Part shown: positions 1 through 7,826 of the stretch, one piece after another | How the letters are laid out: every line of letters starts with the position of its first letter | Numbering within the stretch: position 1 is the stretch's first letter | NCBI GenBank assembly: GCA_023411375.1 | Contig: JAEYOW010000010.1 | Location: forward strand, 186,001 to 250,000 | Direction of reading: 5' to 3' | DNA from: Bacillota bacterium | GTDB taxonomy: Bacteria; Bacillota; Clostridia; Christensenellales; Aristaeellaceae | DNA: 64,000 nucleotides | Program-made: the position numbers and the translations under genes | Notes under the pieces: generated by a model | Told to the model about the DNA's origin: nothing | Seen by the model: only the letters and a program-made list of their open reading frames with translations | The model's database searches: none

Positions 1-1
1 G

Positions 2-688
2 CGGATGCGCGTCATTCTGGAAGCGACCCGCTTGCTCAGGGCGTATTATGGAGATTTAATCTTCATCAAAACCAATATCGATTCCGCCCCGTTTTCCGCG
101 CTGGCCTCGCTGCGCGGGCTGCAAAAGCTGATGACGGATCTCTATGACGAGCCCGATACCGTCCGCGCCCTGCTTTGGCAATGTACGGACGCGGTCATCC
201 GTTACGGCCTGGAGGCCGCGAAGGCCGGAGCGCACGGCCTGGCCTTCGGCGATTCGGTTTCCGGGCTGCTTAACCGCGAAATGTACGGGGAATTCGCCCT
301 GCCCTGCGCCCGTGAGGCGGTTCGGGTTCTGCGCGAGCAAACCGGTCTGCCCGTCTTTTACCATGTATGCGGCAACACCAACCATATTCTGGACCTGATG
401 CTCGGAACCGGGGCCGATTGCCTGGAGCTGGACAGCCTGGTAGATATGAAAGACGCGCTCCCGCTGGCAAAAGGCAAATGCGCGCTGGAGGGCAATATCG
501 ATACCGTCAACGTTCTTTTTAACGGTTCCACACAGGATGTGCGGCGGGCGGCCGACAGGCTGCTTGCGCTTTTTGGCCGGAAAGGCGGCTTCATCCTGAG
601 CTCCGCCTGTGAAATTCCACGCAACACACCCTGCGAAAACGTGCTGGAGATCACGCGGGCCGCCCTGGAATATCCCTATCCCGACTGA
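2..688 (+). CDS. Uroporphyrinogen decarboxylase-fold methyltransferase-like protein (5' truncated by window)
   Basis: This is the C-terminal part of a URO-D superfamily protein; the frame is open to the window edge, so the true start lies outside. It resembles the MtaA/CmuA branch, which transfers methyl groups to or from cobamide proteins, more than the haem enzyme UroD. Counting from the ATG at position 5, an H-x-C motif (YHVCGN, H120 and C122) and a later Cys (SSACEIP, C202) match the three zinc ligands of that branch. The next two genes follow closely on the same strand and the third is a paralogue, so they probably share a transcript. The substrate cannot be read from the sequence. Confidence 0.75.
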   Translation, partial: RMRVILEATRLLRAYYGDLIFIKTNIDSAPFSALASLRGLQKLMTDLYDEPDTVRALLWQCTDAVIRYGLEAAKAGAHGLAFGDSVSGLLNREMYGEFALPCAREAVRVLREQTGLPVFYHVCGNTNHILDLMLGTGADCLELDSLVDMKDALPLAKGKCALEGNIDTVNVLFNGSTQDVRRAADRLLALFGRKGGFILSSACEIPRNTPCENVLEITRAALEYPYPD

Positions 689-722
689 GGGAAAAACAAC
701 TGCAAAACGGAGTGAAACCACT

Positions 723-1367
723 GTGAACAAGCGCCATATCGTCTGCTTTGGAGATTCCAATACATGGGGCTACAACGCCCAGACCGGCGCGCGCTATGAC
801 GACGACGTGCGCTGGACCCGCCGGCTTGCCGCCCTGCTGGGCGAGGAATACATGGTGCTGGAGGAGGGCGTGAGCGGCCGTACCACTGTTTTTGAAGACC
901 CCCTTTTCGAGGGGCTTTGCGGTTATGCCGCCTTGGCCACAACGCTTTTCACCCATAGCCCGCTGAGCCTGCTGGTAATAATGCTGGGTACAAACGACTG
1001 TAAGGAACGCTTTTCCGCGACCCCGCAAAATATCGCGGACGGCCTCCAGCGCCTTTTGGTCAAGGCAAAGGGAATGGACGTCTGGGCGGACAAACCCCGC
1101 ATTCTGGCGGTTGCGCCCATGGCAATGGACCCGCGCGTATATGAGGTGGAGCGCATCTGCGACGAAATGGGCGCGCGCAGCGTGGAAAAGAGCTTGGCCC
1201 TGCCTAGATTGATTCAGAAGGCAGCCTTCCAGAGCGGCTGCTATTATCTGGATTGCAACTCCTACGTAACCCCCGGCACGGGCGATTACATGCATTTCGA
1301 TCTGGACAGCAACCGCCGCTTTGCCGCCGCGATGGCCGAAACCATCCGGGACATCTTCAGCGAGTAA
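723..1367 (+). CDS. SGNH/GDSL-family esterase or acyl hydrolase
   Basis: A 214-residue cytosolic SGNH hydrolase that probably removes an acyl group from a sugar or small ester. The GDS block (FGDSNTWGY) holding the catalytic Ser is at the N-terminus, the Asn block is GTND, and the Asp/His pair is D-x-x-H in GDYMHFD near the C-terminus. There is no signal peptide. The GTG at 723 is chosen because it sits just before the GDS strand and follows a GGAG element; the open frame extends upstream without homology. It lies between two URO-D-fold genes, 34 nt after the first and 18 nt before the second, suggesting one operon. Confidence 0.8.
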   Translation: MNKRHIVCFGDSNTWGYNAQTGARYDDDVRWTRRLAALLGEEYMVLEEGVSGRTTVFEDPLFEGLCGYAALATTLFTHSPLSLLVIMLGTNDCKERFSATPQNIADGLQRLLVKAKGMDVWADKPRILAVAPMAMDPRVYEVERICDEMGARSVEKSLALPRLIQKAAFQSGCYYLDCNSYVTPGTGDYMHFDLDSNRRFAAAMAETIRDIFSE

Positions 1368-1385
1368 CAACAGGGAGGCGTGCGT

Positions 1386-2432
1386 ATGATGGTCTCATCC
1401 CAAGCGCGGCGCGAACCGGATTTCCGCAACATCGCGGCGGTTCTCGAAAAGAAGGTGCCCTCAAGGCCCACGCTTTTTGAGTTTTTCTTTAACGACCGCC
1501 TGTACATGCGCCATGCCGGGCCGCGTTACCGCCGGCTAAGCGACGGCCTGTTTCCCGAAACGGAGACGATGGTGGCGGCGTTTGCCGCGCTGGGATATGA
1601 TTACGCAACTGTGCACGGCTGCGATATCACCTTCGCCTCCACCGCGGCGGCCGACGGCAGCACCATTTCCCAAAACGAAAACGTGTTGATTACCGACCGC
1701 GCAAGCTTTGACGCGTTCCCCTGGCCCGACGCCGCAAGCGCCGATTATTCGCGCCTTGGCGACGCGGAAAGCTACCTGCCCCACGGCATGAAGCTGATGG
1801 TTTGCGGACCGGGCGGCGTACTGGAAAACGTGATATCGCTGCTGGGCTACGAAAACCTCTGCCTGCTTTTATACGACGATCCGCAGCTGGTGGAGGACGT
1901 CTTTGAGCGCGTGGGCCAAACTTTTGTGGAATACTACCGCCGTTGCGCGGCGTACGATGCGGTCGGCGCGTTGATCGCCAACGACGACTGGGGCTTTAAC
2001 ACGCAAACCATGCTTTCCGTTCAGGACCTGCGGCGGCTGGTCTTTCCCTGGCACCGCCAGATCGCGCAGATCGCCCACAGCCATGGCAAATACGCGGTGC
2101 TTCACTCCTGCGGCAACTACGCCGCCATCCTGGACGATATCCTGTACGATATGAAATACGACGCACGTCATTCTTACGAGGACGGCATCATCCCCGTGGA
2201 AACGGCGTACGAGCAGCTTCGCGGCCGCATCGCCGTGCTGGGTGGGCTGGACCTGAATTTTATGATCACCGCTTCGCCGGAAGAAATTTTCTCTCGCGCG
2301 CGAAAGCTTGTTGAGCGCTCCATGGAATGGGGCGGTTACGCGCTGGGCACGGGCAACAGCGTGCCCGGCTACCTGCCGGACGATCACTATTACGCCCTGC
2401 GCGACGCCGCCCTGACGTATCCGGATTCATAG
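1386..2432 (+). CDS. Uroporphyrinogen decarboxylase-fold protein (second paralogue)
   Basis: A full-length 348-residue URO-D superfamily protein, homologous to the truncated gene at the window start. The H-x-C motif is present as LHSCGN, but the position of the third zinc ligand reads ALGTGNSVP where the paralogue has SSACEIP, so the last Cys is missing. The ATG at 1386 is chosen because the AGGGAGG at 1372-1378 is correctly spaced from it; a GTG at 1380 is too close to that site. Genes of this type often sit with glycoside-catabolism genes in Clostridia, but the reaction is unknown. A strong terminator follows directly. Confidence 0.75.
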   Translation: MMVSSQARREPDFRNIAAVLEKKVPSRPTLFEFFFNDRLYMRHAGPRYRRLSDGLFPETETMVAAFAALGYDYATVHGCDITFASTAAADGSTISQNENVLITDRASFDAFPWPDAASADYSRLGDAESYLPHGMKLMVCGPGGVLENVISLLGYENLCLLLYDDPQLVEDVFERVGQTFVEYYRRCAAYDAVGALIANDDWGFNTQTMLSVQDLRRLVFPWHRQIAQIAHSHGKYAVLHSCGNYAAILDDILYDMKYDARHSYEDGIIPVETAYEQLRGRIAVLGGLDLNFMITASPEEIFSRARKLVERSMEWGGYALGTGNSVPGYLPDDHYYALRDAALTYPDS

Positions 2433-2450
2433 GCTTTAAGCGACGCAATG

Positions 2451-2478
2451 GGCGCGGTTTGACAGCCGCGCCTTTTTT
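2451..2478 (+). terminator. Rho-independent terminator after the URO-D/SGNH operon
   Basis: Arms GGCGCGG (2451-2457) and CCGCGCC (2466-2472) enclose an 8-nt loop and are followed by six T. It separates the plus-strand operon from the convergent ATPase gene. Confidence 0.85.
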
Positions 2479-4981
2479 ATGCGCGCTTCCTGCGCTTTGC
2501 CCACTTCACCGCCTCATACCACAGCACCGAAGCCATGGCCGCGCCCACCGAGGTCAAAAGCTGTGCTCCCGTCAGCGGCGCAAGCTTCAAAAAGCCCGCG
2601 AGCGGAGTATACAGAATCACCGCGAGTCCGCAAAGCGTGCACAGGTTTACCAGCCACATCACCTTATCCCCCGCCAGCCGTCGGACAGAGCGCAACATGC
2701 TGTCGTGGTCGGAGCTGTTGACCTGTACCAGCAGCAGGTTGGCAAGCATTATGACGGCCAGTCCCATTGCCCGGGCTACCGGCGCGCCCAGGGGGTTCAG
2801 GGCCGCCAGATACAACCCGAAGGACGCGGCAAACACGGCAAGCCCTTGCAACATGCTTTTAAGCAGCATGCGCGCCGATAGCATCCTCTCGCCCGGGTTG
2901 CGCGGCGGCCGCTCCATAATATCCTCCTCGGCAGGCTGGCGCTCCAGCACAATGGAGCACGTCGGGTCGATGATCAGCTCCAAAAGCACCACATGCAACG
3001 GCAAAAGGAACAGCCCCGCCGGGGAAATCCCCATCATGGGCGCGAGCAGAGAGCTCAGCGCAATGGGAATATGGATTGTAAACACATAGCCCACAGCTTT
3101 GCGGATATTGTCATAGATGCGTCTGCCGTCGCGAATGGTATCCACGATGGTGGAAAAATTGTCGTCCATCAAAATCAAATCGGCAGCCTCGCGGCTAACC
3201 TCGCTTCCGCGCCGGCCCATAGCCACGCCGATATCGGCATATTTCAAAGCCGGCGCGTCGTTCACGCCGTCGCCGGTCATTGCCACAATCTCGCCGTTTT
3301 CCTTAAAGGCGCGGACAATGCGCATCTTATGCTGCGGAATTACACGGCTGAAAACGTTGGTTTCCTTTACTTTTTCGCGCAGCTCCGCGTCGCTCATCCG
3401 CTCAAGCATATCGCCTGTCACGACGCTGCCCGCGTCCTCCATCCCGATTTTGCGGGCAATGGCGGCGGCCGTCACGCCGTTATCGCCGGTGATCATGACC
3501 ACGCGCACGCCCGCTTCGCGGCAAAGGGCGATATCGCGCGCCACGGATTCCCGCGGCGGGTCCGACAGGCCTACAAGGCCGCACAGGCGCAGCCGGCAAT
3601 CGGTCAGCTTTTTGGGAATATCCCCCACGACCGCCATCCGCGCAACCGCAATCACGCGCAGGCCGTCGCTTCCCATGCGCTTTAGCTCCCACTGAGCGCG
3701 TTCCTCTTCCTCCGCGCTCATTTTGCATAACGGCATCAACCGCTCGGGCGAGCCCTTGGCCGCCACCAGCGTTTCACCGTTCCTGCGCCATACATGCCCC
3801 ATCATCTTCAGCTCGTTGGTGAAGGCGTACTCCGCCGCCAGCTCGCCGCTAAAAAGCTCATCCCGCGTAATGCCCACTTCTTCGCAATGGTCCAGCATCG
3901 CCTTTTCCATCGGATCATACGCTTCCGTTTCGCACGCCAGTCCCATTGTTTCGCACAGCGCGCGGTCATCTGCGCCGTTGGCCCACAATTCCTGCACGGT
4001 CATCCTGTTGAGCGTTATGGTTCCTGTTTTGTCCACGCACAACACGGATACCGCGCCCAGCGTTTCCACCGAGGGCAACCTGCGCACAAGCGAATTCTTT
4101 TTTGCCAGCCGCCATGCGCCCATGGAGAGAAAGACCGTCAGTATAACGGGAAATTCCTCCGGAATCATCGCCATAGCCAGCGTGATACCCGCAAGCACGC
4201 TCTCCGTCAGGCGGTCGCTCAAGCTATGGTCGGAGATGTTGAGATAGGTTACGGCCCCCACCAGCGCGAACAGCACCGCCGCGATGCCCGCGCACAGCTT
4301 CACAAGGCTTCCCGTCTGCCGTTGCAGAGGCGTCGGCTCCTCCGGCGCGGCGGCAACATTGAACCCAATCCTGCCGTACTCGGTCGCCGAACCCGTTGCC
4401 TCCACCCTCACGGCAGCCGTGCCCTGCGTCACCAGCGTGCCCGCGTAGCAATAATCCCTGCGCCAGTAGTCTCCCGTCGTGGCGGCCTCGCCCTCCGGGG
4501 TTTTCCAAACGCCCTCCGCCTCGCCCGTCAGCGAGCTTTCATCCACACACAGGTCGCTGCATCTGATCACCGCGCCATCCGCCGGTATTTTCACGCCTTC
4601 GCATAAAAGCATCAGATCGCCCGGCACCAGGTCGGCGCTGGCAATCCGCTTTTCCTCGCCGTCGCGGATTACGCGCACATGCGGCGCGGACAGGTCCCGA
4701 AGCGCGTTGAGGGTCTTGTCGGTTTTCCATTCCTGAATGATATCGATGGATATGATGCCCGCGACGAATACCAGCATCACCGTGCCGTCGCGCGGTTCGC
4801 CCAGCACAAAATAGATCACCGCCGCCACGAGCAGCAGCAGAAACATCGGCTCTGCGACAACATGCAGCGCCTTTCGCATAAAGCTTGGCTTTTTCTGCGG
4901 GGTCAGTTCATTTCGTCCATACCGTTTGCCGAGCGCTTCAGCCTGCTCGCTGGTCAGGCCGTTCATTGGGAGTTGAGTCAT
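2477..4981 (-). CDS. P-type cation-transporting ATPase, predicted transition-metal exporter
   Basis: An 834-residue P2-type ATPase that should use ATP to move a divalent cation across the plasma membrane. An N-terminal cation-ATPase domain is followed by TM pairs, an actuator domain (TGEA near residue 153), PEEFP in TM4 (near 274-278), the phosphorylation loop DKTGT (Asp near 317), a hinge GDGVNDAP and C-terminal TM helices. PEEFP replaces the PEGLP of classical Ca2+ pumps. The leader carries a NiCo riboswitch, so the cargo is inferred to be Co2+, Ni2+ or Fe2+ rather than Ca2+. The ATG at 4981 is preceded by GGAGG at good distance; a GTG at 4990 overlaps that site. Sequence similarity alone would suggest a calcium or magnesium pump. 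Confidence 0.88.
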   Translation of the reverse strand: MTQLPMNGLTSEQAEALGKRYGRNELTPQKKPSFMRKALHVVAEPMFLLLLVAAVIYFVLGEPRDGTVMLVFVAGIISIDIIQEWKTDKTLNALRDLSAPHVRVIRDGEEKRIASADLVPGDLMLLCEGVKIPADGAVIRCSDLCVDESSLTGEAEGVWKTPEGEAATTGDYWRRDYCYAGTLVTQGTAAVRVEATGSATEYGRIGFNVAAAPEEPTPLQRQTGSLVKLCAGIAAVLFALVGAVTYLNISDHSLSDRLTESVLAGITLAMAMIPEEFPVILTVFLSMGAWRLAKKNSLVRRLPSVETLGAVSVLCVDKTGTITLNRMTVQELWANGADDRALCETMGLACETEAYDPMEKAMLDHCEEVGITRDELFSGELAAEYAFTNELKMMGHVWRRNGETLVAAKGSPERLMPLCKMSAEEEERAQWELKRMGSDGLRVIAVARMAVVGDIPKKLTDCRLRLCGLVGLSDPPRESVARDIALCREAGVRVVMITGDNGVTAAAIARKIGMEDAGSVVTGDMLERMSDAELREKVKETNVFSRVIPQHKMRIVRAFKENGEIVAMTGDGVNDAPALKYADIGVAMGRRGSEVSREAADLILMDDNFSTIVDTIRDGRRIYDNIRKAVGYVFTIHIPIALSSLLAPMMGISPAGLFLLPLHVVLLELIIDPTCSIVLERQPAEEDIMERPPRNPGERMLSARMLLKSMLQGLAVFAASFGLYLAALNPLGAPVARAMGLAVIMLANLLLVQVNSSDHDSMLRSVRRLAGDKVMWLVNLCTLCGLAVILYTPLAGFLKLAPLTGAQLLTSVGAAMASVLWYEAVKWAKRRKRA

Positions 4982-5062
4982 AGATCGCACCTCCGTCAGC
5001 CGTTTTTAGGCCGTTGTGTTACTCTATGGCACTTCCGCCAGCTTTGCCCCGCCTTGTGAATC

Positions 5063-5107
5063 AAAAAACACATCCGCGGAACATCTACTGTCCCGCGGAT
5101 GTGTTTT
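5063..5107 (-). terminator. Conditional terminator of the NiCo riboswitch
   Basis: A perfect 15-bp inverted repeat: AAAACACATCCGCGG at 5065-5079 and its complement at 5093-5107, with a 13-nt loop. Read on the minus strand, the stem ends in a run of six T (5063-5068). Its promoter-proximal arm is the 3' half of aptamer helix P4, and its loop contains the conserved GGGACAGT, so terminator and folded aptamer exclude each other. Metal binding should therefore permit readthrough into the ATPase gene. Confidence 0.88.
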
Positions 5108-5171
5108 ATCCGCTGCCGCTATGCGGCCCAGCCCCACGAACCGCCTTGCGGCGGCCCATCGCCTGCTCAGT
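5087..5171 (-). promoter_or_regulatory. NiCo (czcD-type) riboswitch aptamer
   Basis: Read on the minus strand, the segment begins ACTGAGCAGGC and ends GGGACAGT, the two conserved core strands of the NiCo riboswitch as I recall them from the published crystal structure. Between them are P2 (a CCGCC/GGCGG hairpin with GCAA loop), P3 with the conserved GGGC(C/T)GC...GCGGCA pattern, and P4 (GCGGAT/ATCCGC). The four-way junction and all core elements are in order. NiCo riboswitches bind Co2+ and Ni2+ cooperatively, and Fe2+ sensing has also been proposed; they turn on efflux genes. The P-type ATPase starts about 100 nt downstream, which fits an export role. Confidence 0.93.
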
Positions 5172-5233
5172 TTGTACTGTGGGTCTCTCGCTCTCCCGCC
5201 GGGAGAGTGGATGGCAGTGCAAAGAGATAATTG

Positions 5234-5263
5234 ATTATATGCGATAGCATGAAAAAATGTCAA
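5234..5263 (-). promoter_or_regulatory. Housekeeping promoter for the riboswitch-ATPase transcript
   Basis: On the minus strand a perfect -35 TTGACA (5258-5263) and a perfect -10 TATAAT (5234-5239) are separated by 18 bp. Initiation is expected near 5227. The leader then contains a CTCTCCC/GGGAGAG hairpin before the aptamer. Confidence 0.88.
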
Positions 5264-5280
5264 ACCTTTTTTCTTTAGGG

Positions 5281-5309
5281 ACGAAAACGCGTCCCCGGCA
5301 TAGGATGTA
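5281..5309 (+). promoter_or_regulatory. Candidate late-sporulation (sigma-K-like) promoter for the ferritin-like gene
   Basis: AC (5281-5282), 16 bp, then CATAGGATGTA (5299-5309), close to the known sigma-K pattern AC-N16/17-CATANNNTA. The same arrangement, with identical -10 bases and the identical spacing, occurs at 6050-6078 upstream of the next gene. Assignment to sigma-K rather than sigma-E is inference. Confidence 0.6.
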
Positions 5310-5381
5310 CTGGATGCGCCGCCTTTTTTGCGCCATCCGGACAAACAGGTGAAGTCTAAGAAAATCGGGGAGAGATGTAAA

Positions 5382-5822
5382 ATGAGCACAACGGCATGCC
5401 AGGGCAAGTGCGCCAATTATAAGGAACAACTGGAAGAATCCATGCTGGATGAGCTCTGCGACGCGGGTTTTTACGCCCAAATCGCAAACGAAGCGCCAAC
5501 GGAAGAACTGCGGGAACTCATTATCAGCATTGTGGGCGACGAATACGGTCACGCGCGGATCCAGGCCTCTCTTCTGGGTATCTGCCCGCCGCAGGCATCC
5601 TGCCCGCCGGATTGTCCCGACGCGACGGGCTGCTTTGTGACGGATGTGGAAACCGCCATCAACGGCGAGCTTGGAGCCATCCGGCGGTATGCGGAGCTTG
5701 CGGAATGCGCGCCGGATCAAAGAATCCGCTATCTGCTGACCTCCATTTTGGGCGACGAGTATGCGCACGCCCGTATCTGGACGGCCATGCTGCTCGCGCC
5801 CGAGCTGTGCAAACCTTGCTAA
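5382..5822 (+). CDS. Cysteine-rich ferritin-like (diiron) protein, possible spore protein
   Basis: A 146-residue protein built from two related helical hairpins. Each has a Glu-rich first helix and a second helix with the ligand signature GDEYxHAR (GDEYGHARI in the first half, GDEYAHARI in the second), which together would complete a ferritin/rubrerythrin-like diiron site. Cysteines cluster in the N-terminal ten residues, the central linker (CPPQASCPPDCP) and the C-terminus (CKPC), which suggests cross-linking. The ATG at 5382 is 8 nt after GGGGAGA; the frame upstream is non-homologous. With the sporulation-like promoter and the Cys-rich neighbour, a spore-coat or mother-cell iron/peroxide role is plausible but unproven. 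Confidence 0.75.
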   Translation: MSTTACQGKCANYKEQLEESMLDELCDAGFYAQIANEAPTEELRELIISIVGDEYGHARIQASLLGICPPQASCPPDCPDATGCFVTDVETAINGELGAIRRYAELAECAPDQRIRYLLTSILGDEYAHARIWTAMLLAPELCKPC

Positions 5823-5862
5823 AGACGAATTCCGGCGCTGCCGGGAAATAAAAACCGCAAGC

Positions 5863-5904
5863 GCAGCAGGCCCGCGGCAACGGGGCTTGCCGTGGGTCTG
5901 CTGC
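5863..5904 (+). other. Imperfect 18-bp hairpin downstream of the ferritin-like gene
   Basis: GCAGCAGGCCCGCGGCAA (5863-5880) pairs with TTGCCGTGGGTCTGCTGC (5887-5904) with one G:T and one mismatch. It lacks a clear T-run on either strand, so it may stabilise the 3' end of the transcript rather than act as a classical terminator. Confidence 0.4.
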
Positions 5905-6049
5905 AAAAAGCCCATATCTAAAATTTCCCGCCCCCTACATCCCCTTGCCATTTACGTCAATCCCTCATAAAAAATTCATCGCGGTCCAGCTTCTTTGGCC
6001 GCCCTCATAACGCTCCCGTCTTTTGTCGCGCCTTTCATTTTTTTGCCGA

Positions 6050-6078
6050 ACGCGGCGCGCCGCCCGGCATAGGATGTA
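6050..6078 (+). promoter_or_regulatory. Candidate late-sporulation promoter for the Cys/Gly-repeat gene
   Basis: AC (6050-6051), 16 bp, CATAGGATGTA (6068-6078). Identity with the site upstream of the ferritin-like gene extends to flanking CCCGG before and TGGA after the -10, so the two genes are probably co-regulated. Confidence 0.6.
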
Positions 6079-6142
6079 TTGGAGCGGACGCCATTTTGCG
6101 CCGCCCGTATCATCAAACAAAGTCAGAAAGAGGAGTATGGAT

Positions 6143-6619
6143 ATGAGTATGTATATGAATGAGCGCCAGTGCGCGCGCGCTGATTTTGATGAACTCCAGG
6201 AGAGGTTCGTCCTGGAAGAGCTGTGCGAATCAGAGGTTTCCGGCTCTCGCTGCCGTCGCGGCGAATGCAGTGAACGCGGCGAGCGTGAACGTTGCGAGCG
6301 TGGTGAACGCGGCGAACGTCGCGAGCGCTGTGAGCGGTGCGGACGCTGCGGGTGTAACATGGGTTCCGGCTGTTGGATCAGGCAGGATTTCAGACCCGCC
6401 GGCCCGGTCGTGGATGGCTTCCAGCCCATTGAGCAGCCCATGTGCAACCGGTGCGGTTGCGGCTGCGGCTGCAACGGCGGTTGCGGCTGTACTGCCGGCG
6501 CCAACGAAGGTTGCGGTTGCGGCTGCGGTTGCAACGGCAGCGGCTGTGGCTGCACCGCCGGCGGCAGCGAGGGCTGCGGCTGTGCGTGCAACCGCCGCTC
6601 ACGCTCGCGGTGCTGCTGA
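6143..6619 (+). CDS. Low-complexity Cys/Gly-repeat protein, probable spore-surface structural protein
   Basis: A 158-residue protein with three parts: an acidic N-terminal segment of about 35 residues, a charged tract of ERGER/ERCER repeats, and a C-terminal region of GCGCGCN and GCGCTAG units separated by short linkers, ending SRSRCC. No enzyme domain, signal peptide or TM segment is visible. Composition and promoter resemble self-assembling, disulfide-linked coat or exosporium proteins, but no named family was recognised. The ATG at 6143 is 7 nt after AGGAG; ATGs at 6137, 6149 and 6155 are alternatives. Repeat number may vary between strains. Confidence 0.65.
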   Translation: MSMYMNERQCARADFDELQERFVLEELCESEVSGSRCRRGECSERGERERCERGERGERRERCERCGRCGCNMGSGCWIRQDFRPAGPVVDGFQPIEQPMCNRCGCGCGCNGGCGCTAGANEGCGCGCGCNGSGCGCTAGGSEGCGCACNRRSRSRCC

Positions 6620-6755
6620 GCTTTCGGCAGAGATATCGGCAGCGTATAACGCGAGAGGCTGACGCTTCTTCAAGCCCATACCCCCGGACACGCGCCTGCC
6701 GGGGTTGGCCGCCCAGCGCGCAACTCTAAAGAAATATGAGACGATACGAAGCCAT

Positions 6756-6840
6756 GCTCGGGGCGCTGTTCGTGCCCCGAGCCAATAAAAAAAGCCGATA
6801 TGATAAAGAGGCGGCAATAGCAGCCGCCTCTTTGGTTAAT
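6756..6840. terminator. Hairpin pair between convergent genes, second one a probable bidirectional terminator
   Basis: A 9-bp stem GCTCGGGGC/GCCCCGAGC lies at 6756-6782. A second stem GAGGCGGC (6808-6815) and GCCGCCTC (6823-6830) is followed by TTTGG then TTAATTTT on plus and by TTTAT on minus. It separates the plus-strand Cys/Gly gene from the minus-strand ROK operon. The rest of 6620-6905 holds nothing I can identify. Confidence 0.55.
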
Positions 6841-6905
6841 TTTGCCGGCGCGACAGTACACTACAAAGGGCTTCCGGCTTCATGGCACACCCCACAGAAG
6901 CCTGG

Positions 6906-7826
6906 TCACACCTGGATTGTCACCTTTTTCAGGTCATCTCCCACAACCTCCACCGCCCGCTCCCGACCCAGGCGGAAGTATGCGTATGCCCCTTTAAGCG
7001 CCGCCGCGTCCAGGCTGTCCGCGCAAACCACGGGAACGTCAAGCCCTGTATAGGGCAGGAACAGCTCCGCGCTGCGCGCCACCTGCCCGCCTACCACCAG
7101 CCTGTCGCTGCCAAGTCCGCGCAGCACCGGCCCAATGATTTCCCCAAGCATTACGCCTGTCTCGCGGTAAACGGCCAAAGCCGTGCTTTCCCCCTCGCGC
7201 GCACGGGCGGCGATTTCCTTCGCGTCGCGCTCCGTCCCCGTCCGGGCGGCATAGCGCGCGGCGATCCCGCGCGCGGAAAGCGCGTCCTCGGCGATGCCTT
7301 CGCGAAACGGCCGGTTCCATACGCGCACGGCGGGTCGCTGGTCCGGGCTGACGCGTACGCGCCCCTCCGCCATGCATGCAAAACCCAATCCGGTGCCCAG
7401 CATCACTCCCGCAGGGCTGGTCGCGCCCTTCGCCGCGCCATACGCGGCCTCCCCGAGCAAAAACGCCGTGGAATCATGCATATACACGATGGGCACGCCC
7501 GGCAGCGCCTCCAGTAGCGCCGGCGTGATCGATATGCCGTAAAGGGCCTGGAATTTATGCCGCATCATCGGCACGCCGTGGTCATATTCAAACGGGCCGG
7601 GAAAGGCTATGGCAAGCCCATCGATGCGCAGCCCGCACTCCCGCGCCTTCAGCCGCGCGGCGGAAGCCACGCCCGCAAGAGCCGCAAGAGCCTCCCCTGC
7701 GGAACCGCCGGAGCCTGTGGGCGTTTGTCCCGGGCAGCCCGCGGGTTCGCCCGCCCCCATCATCAGCGCGTGCTTGATGTAGGTGCCGCCCACATCCAGC
7801 GTGAGGATGCAGCCGTCCGTCAGCAT
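6906..7826 (-). CDS. ROK-family sugar kinase-like protein
   Basis: A 306-residue protein of the ROK/ASKHA fold that probably phosphorylates a hexose in the cytosol. The ATP phosphate-binding loop DVGGTYIKHA is at the N-terminus, and a GVMLGTGLG block is the second phosphate loop. The Cys-rich zinc motif (CxCGxxGCxE) typical of ROK kinases is absent. The ATG at 7826 overlaps the end of the upstream isomerase gene in an ATGCTGA arrangement, implying translational coupling. It is the last gene of a three-gene minus operon with an isomerase-fold protein and a mannose-6-phosphate-isomerase-like fusion, so its substrate is likely the sugar handled by those enzymes. Confidence 0.8.
   Translation of the reverse strand: MLTDGCILTLDVGGTYIKHALMMGAGEPAGCPGQTPTGSGGSAGEALAALAGVASAARLKARECGLRIDGLAIAFPGPFEYDHGVPMMRHKFQALYGISITPALLEALPGVPIVYMHDSTAFLLGEAAYGAAKGATSPAGVMLGTGLGFACMAEGRVRVSPDQRPAVRVWNRPFREGIAEDALSARGIAARYAARTGTERDAKEIAARAREGESTALAVYRETGVMLGEIIGPVLRGLGSDRLVVGGQVARSAELFLPYTGLDVPVVCADSLDAAALKGAYAYFRLGRERAVEVVGDDLKKVTIQV

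Noticed and set aside
5014..5247. Short frames within 5014-5416
   Set aside because: The region is explained by the riboswitch leader and promoters, and none of these frames has a credible start.
6450..6610. Possible CRISPR-like or tandem DNA repeat
   Set aside because: The periodicity comes from in-frame GCGCGCN coding repeats; there are no constant repeats with unique spacers.
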